Source: Saprospira grandis
GTDB lineage: Bacteria; Bacteroidota; Bacteroidia; Chitinophagales; Saprospiraceae
Assembly (NCBI RefSeq): GCF_027594745.1
Contig: NZ_CP110854.1
Location: forward strand, 434,001-498,000
Length of the DNA stretch: 64,000 nt
Direction: 5' to 3'
This document shows, one piece after another, positions 54,237-62,777 of this stretch. Numbering within the stretch: position 1 is the stretch's first letter; each line of letters starts with the position of its first letter. The position numbers and the translations under genes were made by a program. Below the pieces are notes generated by a model. It had not been told where the DNA came from and did no database searches. It saw only the letters and a list, made by a program, of their open reading frames with translations.

Positions 54237-54295
54237 TCCCTATAATTTAGAATAAGGGTGGGCCAAAAGCGCCAACCCTTGATTTTTTATTGCTT

Positions 54296-55171
54296 ATGAA
54301 TCAGGAAGAAAAAAGCCCTTGGGTCTTAGCCTATGCTTCGGTAATTGGCAACGGACATATTCAATCGGGCACCCCCTGCCAGGATAGCACGGCCCACCAC
54401 CGCATCAATGAAGATTGGGGAGTGGCGGTGGTCTGCGATGGTGCAGGTTCTGCGGCCCAATCACATATTGGGTCTGATTTTGTGGCCCGAAATACGGCCC
54501 ATTGTTTAGAGGAAGTGATTCAGCGCTGTGCTTGGTCGCCCAGCCAACTGCCCGATGAACAAACTTGGCGCAAAGAGGCCCAAAGAGCCCTACAACTGGT
54601 GATGCAACGCCTCATGCAGTTTGCCGAGAAAAGAGAGATTCCGCTGCCTCAATTGGCTTGTACGGTCTTGGCCACCCTCTACTGTGAAGGGGCCCTACTT
54701 ACCGTACATATTGGCGATGGCCGGGCCGCCTACTCCGATGCCCCAGGCCAATGGAAGGCCCTTATTGCCCCCTACCGAGGCAATGAAGCCAATGAAACGG
54801 TCTTTATTACCTCTAGAATTTGGAATCCCGCCGGCATTGAGGAATATATTGAAAGCTCGGTGACTACTGGCCCAATTCGCGCCTTTGCCCTAATGAGCGA
54901 CGGTTGTGAAAAAGCGGCTTTTGAGGTTAATATCTTTGACCCCAAAACAAAAAAATACAGCGATCCCAATCGGCCATTTCCCCGCTTTTTTGAGCCCAAT
55001 GTGCCTGGTCTGCGCCAACTGCATAAAGAGCAAAAAAGCCAAGCGGAAATCAATACACTATGGAGCGGCTTTTTGACCGCTGGCACCAAGCAATTTAAGC
55101 ATGAGATTGACGACAAAAGTATGATTTTGGCCGTTCGTCTAGCCGAAGTGCCCCAAGAAAAAAATATTTAA
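54296..55171 (+). CDS. PP2C-family protein phosphatase
   Basis: 291 residues from ATG 54296; an in-frame TTG two codons before is ignored. It has PP2C motifs: GTPCQDSTAHH (Asp30), VAVVCDGAGSA (Asp48, metal-binding), LTVHIGDGRAAYS and FALMSDGCEKAAF. It should remove phosphate from Ser/Thr using two metal ions, acting against the kinase downstream. It lies between the VWA gene and the kinase gene on the same strand. A palindromic element separates it from the kinase. Confidence 0.88.
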   Translation: MNQEEKSPWVLAYASVIGNGHIQSGTPCQDSTAHHRINEDWGVAVVCDGAGSAAQSHIGSDFVARNTAHCLEEVIQRCAWSPSQLPDEQTWRKEAQRALQLVMQRLMQFAEKREIPLPQLACTVLATLYCEGALLTVHIGDGRAAYSDAPGQWKALIAPYRGNEANETVFITSRIWNPAGIEEYIESSVTTGPIRAFALMSDGCEKAAFEVNIFDPKTKKYSDPNRPFPRFFEPNVPGLRQLHKEQKSQAEINTLWSGFLTAGTKQFKHEIDDKSMILAVRLAEVPQEKNI

Positions 55172-55181
55172 AGGTCCAGAA

Positions 55182-55316
55182 AGGCGCAAAGCGCCTTGGC
55201 TTAGGGATGGACAGCAGTGGCCCGCAGGGCCAGACCGAGGCGGCAAAGCCGCCGAAGGGCCGAGCGAATAGCGAGCTGCGATACAGCCCGACCCGAGCGC
55301 AGCGAGGGGAAGCCCC
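55182..55316. repeat. Intergenic modular palindromic element, copy 14
   Basis: The core GCCGAGCGAATAGCGAGC is at 55259-55276. It starts GGCGCAAAGCGCC...AGGGATGG and ends GGGGAAGCCCC, facing the kinase start. The element sits inside the triad gene set. Confidence 0.75.
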
Positions 55317-55368
55317 AAAGAAAAAATATATGCGCTGTTCTCCTTTATCTTCTACCCATTTTTAAACT

Positions 55369-57570
55369 ATGCCCCAACAGTTTTATATAGCCGGCAGTAA
55401 AGAGGCCATCAGTTTGCCCGACAAACCCTTTGCAAGCGGAGGGGAGGGCGGTCTGTATGCCATTGAGCATCCCGTTCGTTATTTGGATTATGTGGCCAAA
55501 ATTTATCATCCGCATAAGCGCAAGAGCGAAAGCCGAGAGGAGAAGCTGAGCTATATGCTTAATAATCGGCCCAATGTGGAGCAGGAAGGCCAACATCAGC
55601 CCATTATTTGGGTAGACCAACTGCTCTATGATGCTCAGGATAATTTTGTTGGTTACCTCATGCCCAAGGCCAAAGGCGAAAAATTGGAGGTGCTCTGTGC
55701 CCCCAATTTGCCCAAACGCCTAGGCCGTGCTTGGCACCGCCTAGCTTTTGGACATGAAGATGCCTGGCGCCTTCGGATGAAGGTTTGCTATAATATTGCC
55801 GCTGCCGTTTCTCAGTTGCATGCCAGTGGCCGCTATGTTTTAGTGGACCTGAAGCCCGATAATGTCTTGATTCAGAGCAATGGACTAATTGCTTTGGTGG
55901 ATATGGATTCTATTGAGGTAGTGGAAAATGGGCAAACTGTTTTTCCCGCTACGGTGGTGACCCCAGAGTATACTCCTCCAGAGTATTATGATGGTTTGCG
56001 CCCTGGCGAAAAGTGTATCCCCAAAAGCTGGGATGAGTTTAGCTTGGCGGTTATTTTTTATCGCCTTTTGCTAGGGATTCACCCCTTTGCCGCCTCTGCC
56101 CTACCGCCTTATGACCAGATGGTTTCTTTGGGCGATAAGATTCATCAGGGGCTCTATGTGCACCATCGGCAAGAGCTATTTAGTGTGATTCCGCCTCCGC
56201 ATCGGCAATTTGAAGAGCTAGAAGAGGAAATCCAAGCCCTTTTTAACCGAAGCTTTGTTGCGGGCCATCAGCAGCCAGAAGAACGCATTTCGGCTGAAGA
56301 ATGGGGCAACACCTTTATGAATAGCCCCCTTTTACTGATTGATCGGCCGCTGCCCTCTAAGGTCCTTTCCGTAGAACATAAACAGCAGCAAAACTGGTAC
56401 GAACTAGCCGTCAGCCGAGCTGTAGCCGAGCTCAAACTAGCCGCACCAGAGCTCAAAGAGCTACAAGAGCAATTGGTAGATGGCGGCATGAACCAAAAGC
56501 TTTTTAGAGAGAAAACCCTAAAGCTTTATAAAACTGCTGGACGCATTGCCCTCAACCTATTGAAGTTTGTTGGGATTGTCTTTGTTGTGATTGTGGCCTT
56601 TGTCTTCCTCATTGGTGCCGTCTCCGATGACTTTGATTTTGCCACCGCTTTTGAGGTATTAGGCGAGCTCTTTTTCTTTATTCCCAGAACGATCTTCAAC
56701 CTCATTACAAGCCCATCGAGCTGGCTCTTTGTGCTCATCCCGCTGATCATTAGCTCGGGCCAGAGTATCATGAAGTTTGTGGGTAAAAAAGTAAGTCAAC
56801 TGCTCGAGTTTGCCCAAGAACAAATGGCCCTGACCAAATCTCAGCGCCGTCGCTACCTAGAAGACAAGCAATATAGCCTGTTTACAGAAAGGGTGAAGCT
56901 CAAGCAAAAGGTACAGGATATTCGCCAAGAACTAGACACCTTGCTCAAGCTCAAGGAGAAAAGAGAGCGCAACTTCCAAAACACCTATGGCAAAAATGTT
57001 CGCTCGGCCAACCAAAGAATCCAAGCCGATATTGCCAAAGAAAGCTATCAAATTAAGGTGCAAGACCAAAAAGCTAGAGAGCTGATGCGGGCCGAGGCCA
57101 AGGAAATCCGAGCGCTTCGCCAACAGTATCAAAACTACTTGCAGGCTGCGCCTTATAGCCAGATTCTAGGCCATAGTCCCGAGCAAAAACTACAGCAACT
57201 GCCCTATTGGGCCGGAGCCGAAGGCATAGATAAAAGCGAAGAACTGCAAATTGCTCGGCAGCTAGAAAACTGGAAAAATAGCTTTGAAAAAGAACTGCAA
57301 CTCATTCAAAATCGCTACGACCAAGCCCAAAAGGAACTGGTCCAAGAAGGAGAAACACACAAAATCAAAATTGAGGATATTGTCAAAAAAGCCTCTAAAG
57401 AAATTCGCCAAGAATCTCAGCTGGATGACAAACTCCTCGATAAAGCCTACCGAAAGTTGCTCAAAACTCGCAACGAACTGCTCATAGAATTACATGGCGA
57501 GGAACATAAACTCAAGGACCTCAACCAGAAAATTAAACTTTTGCGCTCAGAGCTCACTCAGCTCCGATAA
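55369..57570 (+). CDS. Membrane-linked Ser/Thr protein kinase of the triad
   Basis: 733 residues from ATG 55369. The kinase domain (about 1-310) has FASGGEGGLY as Gly-rich loop, VAKIYH (K44), LVDLKPDNVLI (D160, N165), LVDMDS in place of DFG (D178) and TPEYTPPEYY. Two hydrophobic segments (about 396-420 and 449-465) surround an FFFIP turn, followed by long coiled coils to the C-terminus. The N-terminal 300 residues are plainly related to the kinase at 8561-11227, but the HhH-like segment is not seen here. It presumably phosphorylates the VWA protein or other targets, with the PP2C protein reversing it (inference from the known TerY-P arrangement). Confidence 0.87.
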   Translation: MPQQFYIAGSKEAISLPDKPFASGGEGGLYAIEHPVRYLDYVAKIYHPHKRKSESREEKLSYMLNNRPNVEQEGQHQPIIWVDQLLYDAQDNFVGYLMPKAKGEKLEVLCAPNLPKRLGRAWHRLAFGHEDAWRLRMKVCYNIAAAVSQLHASGRYVLVDLKPDNVLIQSNGLIALVDMDSIEVVENGQTVFPATVVTPEYTPPEYYDGLRPGEKCIPKSWDEFSLAVIFYRLLLGIHPFAASALPPYDQMVSLGDKIHQGLYVHHRQELFSVIPPPHRQFEELEEEIQALFNRSFVAGHQQPEERISAEEWGNTFMNSPLLLIDRPLPSKVLSVEHKQQQNWYELAVSRAVAELKLAAPELKELQEQLVDGGMNQKLFREKTLKLYKTAGRIALNLLKFVGIVFVVIVAFVFLIGAVSDDFDFATAFEVLGELFFFIPRTIFNLITSPSSWLFVLIPLIISSGQSIMKFVGKKVSQLLEFAQEQMALTKSQRRRYLEDKQYSLFTERVKLKQKVQDIRQELDTLLKLKEKRERNFQNTYGKNVRSANQRIQADIAKESYQIKVQDQKARELMRAEAKEIRALRQQYQNYLQAAPYSQILGHSPEQKLQQLPYWAGAEGIDKSEELQIARQLENWKNSFEKELQLIQNRYDQAQKELVQEGETHKIKIEDIVKKASKEIRQESQLDDKLLDKAYRKLLKTRNELLIELHGEEHKLKDLNQKIKLLRSELTQLR

Positions 57571-57585
57571 AAGTTGGCTTTTCTC

Positions 57586-57615
57586 TTGCTTTTTTGAGAT
57601 TTATGCTTATTTTTG
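57586..57615 (+). promoter_or_regulatory. Promoter of rpmE2
   Basis: TTG at 57586-57588 and TATTTTTG at 57608-57615, spaced by 19 bases, match the Bacteroidota promoter consensus. The ATG is 44 bases downstream. Confidence 0.55.
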
Positions 57616-57659
57616 CCCTCGCTTTATTATGAATCATCATTCAAAACCAATTTTTGGCC

Positions 57660-57917
57660 ATGAAACAAGGATTGCATCCAGAAGACTATCGTCTTGTCGT
57701 GTTCAAAGATATTTCTACAGACTACAGCTTCCTAACGCGTTCTACTGCTCCTAGCAGAGACACGATCACTTGGGAAGATGGCAATGAGTATCCCCTCGTT
57801 AAGTTGGAGATCTCTAGCGCCTCTCATCCTTTCTACACAGGAAAGATGACTTTTGTAGATACTGCTGGACGTATCGACAAGTTCAAAAAGAAATTTGCCA
57901 AGTTCGACTTGGGCTAG
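57660..57917 (+). CDS. rpmE2: 50S ribosomal protein L31, type B
   Basis: 85 residues from ATG 57660; an in-frame TTG two codons earlier is not used. The sequence MKQGLHPEDYRLVVFKD, HPFYTGKMTFVDTAGRIDKF and the C-terminal FKKKF are typical of type B L31. No CxxC zinc motif is present, as expected for this form, which replaces the zinc form when zinc is short in some bacteria. It is flanked by its own promoter and terminator, so it is monocistronic. Confidence 0.93.
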   Translation: MKQGLHPEDYRLVVFKDISTDYSFLTRSTAPSRDTITWEDGNEYPLVKLEISSASHPFYTGKMTFVDTAGRIDKFKKKFAKFDLG

Positions 57918-57939
57918 GCTTTTCTTTTTGCCAAAACAC

Positions 57940-57970
57940 AAGCACAATAACCGCTATGGTTGTTGTGCTT
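57940..57970 (+). terminator. rpmE2 terminator
   Basis: A 13-bp stem (AAGCACAATAACC with GGTTGTTGTGCTT, one mismatch) and short loop end in a run of eight or more T, 22 bases after the stop codon. Confidence 0.88.
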
Positions 57971-57980
57971 TTTTTTATTT

Positions 57981-58190
57981 GGGGCTGCCCCTTCCGCTAG
58001 GTTGAAAGCCAGCGCAAAGCGGTATCGCTTTGCGAAGCGATACAAAATGAGGGTTGAAACCCTCATGAATTATCGGGCGGGTCGGGCTGTGTCGTAGCTC
58101 GCTGATCGCTCGGCCCTGCAGCCCTTCGGGCTTTGGTCTGGCGCTGCGCGCCACTGCTGTCCATCCCTCAGCCTGCGGCCCTGACGGGCC
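57981..58190. repeat. Intergenic modular palindromic element, copy 15, long form
   Basis: The reverse-oriented core (TGATC variant) is at 58097-58117. It starts GGGGCTGCCCC just after the rpmE2 terminator and contains the same insert as copy 6: GCTAGGTTGAAAGCCAGC (57996-58013), CGCAAAGCG/CGCTTTGCG and ATGAGGGTTGAAACCCTCAT (58047-58066). Confidence 0.8.
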
Positions 58191-58205
58191 TGTAGAACGC
58201 AAAAA

Positions 58206-59117
58206 TTATTCTTTGGGCTTTTGTTGTTGTGCAGGATGAAATGAGCGCAAACTTTCTTTTAAGTAGCGATTATCGAGTTGGCTGTAGAGTTCGGTGGTGG
58301 TAATAGAGGCATGACCTAATAGTTGCTGGACCAATCTGAGGTCGGCTCCACCTTCTACCAAATGGGTGGCAAAACTATGGCGAAAACTATGGGGCGAAAT
58401 GTTCTTATCTATGCCTGCATCAGCCACCGCTTTCTTGACCACTAAAAAGAGCATTTGCCGAGAGAGTTGATTGCCTCTTCGGTTCAAAAAGACAATATCT
58501 TCCGCTTTGGGGGCAATTTCTGCATGTTTTCTTTGCTCCAAATAAAAAAGCAGTTGTTGTTTGGCCGATTCTCCAATGGGGACAATACGTTCCTTTTGGC
58601 CTTTTCCCCAAAGGCGAATGAGGTCCATTTCTAGCAAGAGGCCCGATAATTTAAGCTCGCAAAGCTCGCTGGCCCTTAGGCCACAGGCATAGAGCAGCTC
58701 GAGCATGGCGCGGTTGCGGTGCCCCTGTGGATGCGAGAGATCTATGGCATTAAATATTTGGTCCACCTCATCAATACTGAGATATTCGGGCAGTTTACGG
58801 GCCTGTTTCGGGGCTTCTAATAGGACCGAGGGGTCTTGCTCTACCAATTGCTCTAGGCGCAAAAAGGCAAAAAAGCTTTTAATGGAAGAGAGCATACGGG
58901 CCTGGCTGCTTTTGGCCAAGCCGAGCTTTTGTAGTTCTTGCAGAAAGCCCCTTAGCGTCTGCTTATCTATATCGGCCAATTGTTTTAGCTCCTCCTGCTG
59001 TTTGATGTAGCGGTTGAGCTGCTTCAAATCACTTTTATAAGCGGCCAAAGAAGCCTTAGACAAGCCCTTTTCCAATTGCAAAAAGGCTTCAAAAGCAGGC
59101 AAATAAAGGTCTAGCAT
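58206..59117 (-). CDS. xerD: XerD-like tyrosine recombinase
   Basis: 303 residues with an N-terminal SAM-like domain (about 5-95) and a C-terminal catalytic domain. The catalytic set is complete: Arg148 in CGLRASEL, Lys172 in GKGQKER, His243 and Arg246 in SPHSFRHSFATHL, His269 in LLGHASI and Tyr278 in TTTELYSQ. With XerC it should resolve chromosome dimers at dif during division. The length and motifs fit XerD rather than a mobile-element integrase, and no element ends are seen near it. It appears to be monocistronic. Confidence 0.9.
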   Translation of the reverse strand: MLDLYLPAFEAFLQLEKGLSKASLAAYKSDLKQLNRYIKQQEELKQLADIDKQTLRGFLQELQKLGLAKSSQARMLSSIKSFFAFLRLEQLVEQDPSVLLEAPKQARKLPEYLSIDEVDQIFNAIDLSHPQGHRNRAMLELLYACGLRASELCELKLSGLLLEMDLIRLWGKGQKERIVPIGESAKQQLLFYLEQRKHAEIAPKAEDIVFLNRRGNQLSRQMLFLVVKKAVADAGIDKNISPHSFRHSFATHLVEGGADLRLVQQLLGHASITTTELYSQLDNRYLKESLRSFHPAQQQKPKE

Positions 59118-59352
59118 AGCATAAATTAAAGGTGAAGCAAAGGAGACAAGAATAAAAAGGCTATAAAATAGAAATTTAAATAAATTAGAATTTGTCTAAT
59201 AAAAAAGTAGAAAAGTCTGCTTTTGCAAAATTTATTTCCCTAAATTAGAAGCCTAAAGCGGAAATTTATGTACCGTTATTCTGAAAGTGTAGAGGTTTTT
59301 TTCCTACAAGGGGAAGAAAATCTCTTTTTTTTGGCTCTATGCGGTTCTACAG

Positions 59353-59486
59353 GCGGCGAAGCCGCCGCAGGCTGAGGGATGGACAGCAGTGGCGCGCAGC
59401 GCCAGACCAAAGCCCGAAGGGCTGCAGGGCCGAGCGATCAGCGAGCTGCGACACAGCCCGACCCGCCCGCAGGGCGGGGCAGCCCC
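59353..59486. repeat. Intergenic modular palindromic element, copy 16
   Basis: The core with GATCA variant is at 59429-59446. It starts GGCGGCGAAGCCGCC...GCTGAGGGATGG and ends GGGCGGGGCAGCCCC, facing the subtilase 3' end. A remnant ATGAGGGTTTCAACCC palindrome is at 59533-59548. The other part of the 59118-59566 gap is AT-rich and holds the xerD promoter region. Confidence 0.8.
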
Positions 59487-59566
59487 AAAAGAGCAGCAGT
59501 TCGATGAAGTAAATGACCCGCCCCAAAAGTTTATGAGGGTTTCAACCCGCCGAGGCCCCAAAACCT

Positions 59567-62116
59567 CTAATCGATTAACATGAGGGGGCTAGACCAAGGA
59601 CCAAGCTGCAAAAAGTACTGTCCAGCAGGATACTTATTTTGTAAATTCAGCCTAGTATTTGGGCCTTGAACGGTTCCTTTTTCTAGGGCCTGCCCCTGTA
59701 GATTGTAGAGGGTGTAAGAGAAAGTCCCCGCCTTGGGCAAACGGAGTTGAAATTGGCCCGAATTGGGTTGCGGCCAAAGTTTTAGCGCTTCTTTTTCGCT
59801 AACCACTGTGCTCGTATAAGGCGTAAGATAAACGCAGTAGTCCTCGGTTTCGGCATTTTGATGTTGTTGACAAAGCTCGGGATATTGGTTCCAGCGCAGG
59901 GCAATCCGCAGGCGGCTGGGGCCAGGCTGCGCCTGCTGTGGCAAATACAACTGGCCAAAAAGCAAGTTACTTCCATTAAATTGGCCTTGATAAAGTAGCT
60001 CATCGGCATCCTCAAAATCGCCATCGCCATTGAGGTCCAGCCAAATGCGGAGACTTTCCTGATAGAGATCGCCCTGTTCCACCTCAAAGGGAATCGACTG
60101 GCCAATAGGCCAATGCAAGACCAGACTATCTTGCCAAAAATAGCCGCCATTATTGCCCGTTTGCTGCTCATATTGGCCTAGGCGGATGCGCTCGATCCAG
60201 TCAAAGGTATTTTGTAGGCCCTGCATATTGCAGTATTGTAGTGGGCTACAGGCAGGGCAACCTTCGCTGCGAAAAAAATGCAGGGGGCCCCAATCGCTGC
60301 TATCGCCCCTTAGGCAATGGCTCTGAAGCTGGTACTCAAAAAGGAGGCAGCTATCGAGCAGTGGCAAAACAAAAAGGCTATCTATAGCCGCCAACTGCTG
60401 CCAAGACTGTCCGCTATTATGCGGCCGAAATCGCAGGGCCGAGCTAGCAGCATTGCTAGGCAAATGGGCCAATAATTCTCGTTCTTGATTGCTATTGAGG
60501 CTCCAGCTTTCCGACTGAGGCGGCAGGCAGCAATCCGTAGTACTTAATTGCAGCAAAAGGCTATCTTGAGGGCCACAAAGCGGATAAATTTTGAGCTCAT
60601 ACAGCTGGCAATGGGCCAAATTAGCTAGGGTATCTCGGCTAGAGAGGTAGAGGGTATCCCAAGGAAAGCTGGCATCGGTTCTGAGCAAAACTTGCAGACT
60701 ATCCTCATAATGTGGCGAATGCAAATAAAAGCCTTCATCAAAGGCCTGCAAATAAAAATCGGGGGGCAAAAGGCAGCTATCGGCGGGGCAAGGCAGTTGT
60801 TGGACCAATTGGCCCGCATTGAGGTAAGAGGAGCTTGTGGTGATCGTCTGCAGGCTGCCGCTGGGCGTTCCGCTTTGCAAAAGCGTCTCCTTGACGGCCA
60901 AAGCGGCCGCGGCGGGCCAGCGTTTGACCCATTGCATAAAATTGGGACAGGCCGCCGCATAGGCTAGCGCAATACTGCCCGTTACCGAAGGCGTAGCGGC
61001 AGAGGTTCCGCCAAAGCTCCCATAATTCCCTCCATTTTGGGCCGTAAACACCCCATCGCCAAAAGCGCCAAGATCTACAGAAAGAGCGCCATAACCCCCA
61101 GCCCGCAGCCCAAAACGGTTTAGATTGGTCACAACAATCAGGTAATCGCTGCTGCAAAGGCTGGGCAAATCGCCAGCGGTTTCTACATTAACGTCATTAT
61201 TCGTGGTGGCGGCCACACTAAGAATGCCGGCCTGTCCTAAGCTATCGTAAAAGCCACACCAAAGCGGCGCCGAATTGGGCAAAGCATGATCTAGGCCCCA
61301 AGAAGAATTGCAGGCCACCACAAAGGCCCCTTCTTGTCCGTTACTTTGATTGTAGCGTTGCCGTTGGCGCAAGACATAGCCGTAGGCGGCCAAAATATTA
61401 GCTTCCGTAGTATTAAAATCATTTCGGATGATCAGCAGTTGGCTGTTCCAGGCTAGGCCAGCGATACCTGTACCGTTATTGCCTCGGCCAGCGGCTAAGG
61501 CGGCTACAGAGCTCCCATGATTTCCCCCTTGAATTTGGTCATTTTGGCTGTTGCTGTTCCAGCCCCAAAAATCATCGACATAGCCATTTTGGTCCTCATC
61601 AATTTGATTATTGGGAATTTCGGCTTGATTTTGCCAAATGGTGGGGGCTAAATCGGGATGTGTTTTTTCTACCCCATCATCAACAATGGCTAGCACAATG
61701 GGGTCGCCAAGGCGGCTGCTATCGCCGCCGCCCGCCAATTGCCAGGCGGGAAAAGCATTATGGTCTAGGCCGGCTGGACCTCCAGCTTGTCCTGTATTTT
61801 GATGTTGCCATTGTTGGCCCAATAAACTATCATTGGGAATTTGGCGGTACTTGAGGCGGCGATTTCTTTGGGCCATTTTAACTTCGGGCTGGCCCCAGAG
61901 TTCGGGCAAAAGATCGCTAGTTGAATTTGTTTTGAGCAAAAAATAGCTGCTCTGGGGAATCAGCAACTCTGGGGGCGACCATTGGCCGGGCAATTCGGCC
62001 ATGAGCTGGCGAATTTGCTCCTGCTTATGTAGCAAAACAATATACTCTCCGGGCTGCGCTTGGCCCCAAAGGAGGCTGCTCAAAAACAGAAAAAAACTAG
62101 TTAAATACAATCGCAT
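59567..62116 (-). CDS. Secreted subtilisin-like protease with T9SS tail
   Basis: 849 residues with signal peptide MRLYLTSFFLFLSSLLWGQ. An inhibitor-like propeptide (about 22-90) precedes an S8 subtilase domain with Asp146 in IVDDGVEKTHPD, His200 in GGNHGSSVAAL, oxyanion Asn270 in ACNSSWG and Ser372 in FGGTSAATPSVTG. After it come Cys-containing beta domains and a GEVED-like module (WLDLNGDGDFEDADELLYQG). The last 75 residues are a type A T9SS sorting domain (LWPQPNSGQFQL, YTLYNLQGQALEKG, YPAGQYFLQL). It should be secreted or surface-bound and degrade proteins. It is transcribed alone. Confidence 0.9.
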   Translation of the reverse strand: MRLYLTSFFLFLSSLLWGQAQPGEYIVLLHKQEQIRQLMAELPGQWSPPELLIPQSSYFLLKTNSTSDLLPELWGQPEVKMAQRNRRLKYRQIPNDSLLGQQWQHQNTGQAGGPAGLDHNAFPAWQLAGGGDSSRLGDPIVLAIVDDGVEKTHPDLAPTIWQNQAEIPNNQIDEDQNGYVDDFWGWNSNSQNDQIQGGNHGSSVAALAAGRGNNGTGIAGLAWNSQLLIIRNDFNTTEANILAAYGYVLRQRQRYNQSNGQEGAFVVACNSSWGLDHALPNSAPLWCGFYDSLGQAGILSVAATTNNDVNVETAGDLPSLCSSDYLIVVTNLNRFGLRAGGYGALSVDLGAFGDGVFTAQNGGNYGSFGGTSAATPSVTGSIALAYAAACPNFMQWVKRWPAAAALAVKETLLQSGTPSGSLQTITTSSSYLNAGQLVQQLPCPADSCLLPPDFYLQAFDEGFYLHSPHYEDSLQVLLRTDASFPWDTLYLSSRDTLANLAHCQLYELKIYPLCGPQDSLLLQLSTTDCCLPPQSESWSLNSNQERELLAHLPSNAASSALRFRPHNSGQSWQQLAAIDSLFVLPLLDSCLLFEYQLQSHCLRGDSSDWGPLHFFRSEGCPACSPLQYCNMQGLQNTFDWIERIRLGQYEQQTGNNGGYFWQDSLVLHWPIGQSIPFEVEQGDLYQESLRIWLDLNGDGDFEDADELLYQGQFNGSNLLFGQLYLPQQAQPGPSRLRIALRWNQYPELCQQHQNAETEDYCVYLTPYTSTVVSEKEALKLWPQPNSGQFQLRLPKAGTFSYTLYNLQGQALEKGTVQGPNTRLNLQNKYPAGQYFLQLGPWSSPLMLID

Positions 62117-62190
62117 ATGATACAGATTTGAAGGGGCGGGTTTTCTTAATTAACGCTTTAGAAAAGCGAAATGGCTACTAAAAAAAGTAA

Positions 62191-62224
62191 AAAAGGGAGT
62201 TGACCAAATGGTCAACTCCCTTTT
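62191..62224 (-). terminator. Terminator of the third ompH-like gene
   Basis: A 15-bp stem (AAAAGGGAGTTGACC with GGTCAACTCCCTTTT) and a 4-base loop, just after the stop codon of the last gene of the cluster. It is followed by T-rich sequence on the minus strand. Confidence 0.8.
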
Positions 62225-62246
62225 CTTTGTCCTAAAACAAAATGGA

Positions 62247-62753
62247 TTAAATGCCCAATTTTGCTTTTACTTTTGAGGTAGCATCAATGCCTCCTTCAGA
62301 GTACATAATGAGCTTTACATCCATAATATAGCTATAGCCATTCTCGGCAGCTACATCTGTAAGGGCCTTATTAAACTGCTCATAAAGCGGCTTGATGAGG
62401 TCCTGTTCTTTTTTGGCCAAAGAACGCTCTGCTTCTGCGCTTTTTTGCTGCAGCCCTTGCTGCATTTTCTGCAGTTGTTCTTCTGCTTGTTTTTGTTGTG
62501 CAGGAGAAAGCAAACCTTGCTGTGCTTTTTGCATGGTGCTGGTATAAAAATCCTGGACCTTTTTGCTTTCTGCTTCTAGTTGCTTTTGCAAAATTTTGCC
62601 ATAAGATTCTACCTCTGCTTTTGCTCTTTTATAGGCGGGCATATTGGGAATAATCGCGTCACCATCTACATGAGCCATTTTTTGGGCCGATAGTGGCGTA
62701 GCTGCCAAAAAGAGCAAGCAGGCCATTAGGCTAAAAAAAGAAGCCAATTTCAT
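62247..62753 (-). CDS. OmpH/Skp-family periplasmic chaperone, copy 3
   Basis: 168 residues with signal peptide MKLASFFSLMACLLFLAATPLSA. The mature part has the Skp layout: a short strand (MAHVDGDAIIPNMPAYKRA), two long Gln/Lys-rich helices (about 50-125) and a C-terminal strand (YSYIMDVKLIMYSEGG). Skp-like proteins hold unfolded outer-membrane proteins for BamA. It is closely similar to the next gene on this strand, 25 bases upstream, so the two probably arose by duplication and are cotranscribed. Confidence 0.88.
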   Translation of the reverse strand: MKLASFFSLMACLLFLAATPLSAQKMAHVDGDAIIPNMPAYKRAKAEVESYGKILQKQLEAESKKVQDFYTSTMQKAQQGLLSPAQQKQAEEQLQKMQQGLQQKSAEAERSLAKKEQDLIKPLYEQFNKALTDVAAENGYSYIMDVKLIMYSEGGIDATSKVKAKLGI

Positions 62754-62777
62754 AATACTAATTGTTTTGGGGTGAAA

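Noticed and set aside
20792..58066. GTTTCAACC / GGTTGAAAC motifs as CRISPR repeats
   Set aside because: They resemble ends of CRISPR repeats, but there is no regular spacing with unique spacers and no cas genes. They are single palindromes inside dispersed elements.
58206..59117. The tyrosine recombinase as the integrase of a mobile island
   Set aside because: It fits XerD in length and motifs. No attachment-site repeats, tRNA or cargo genes are beside it.
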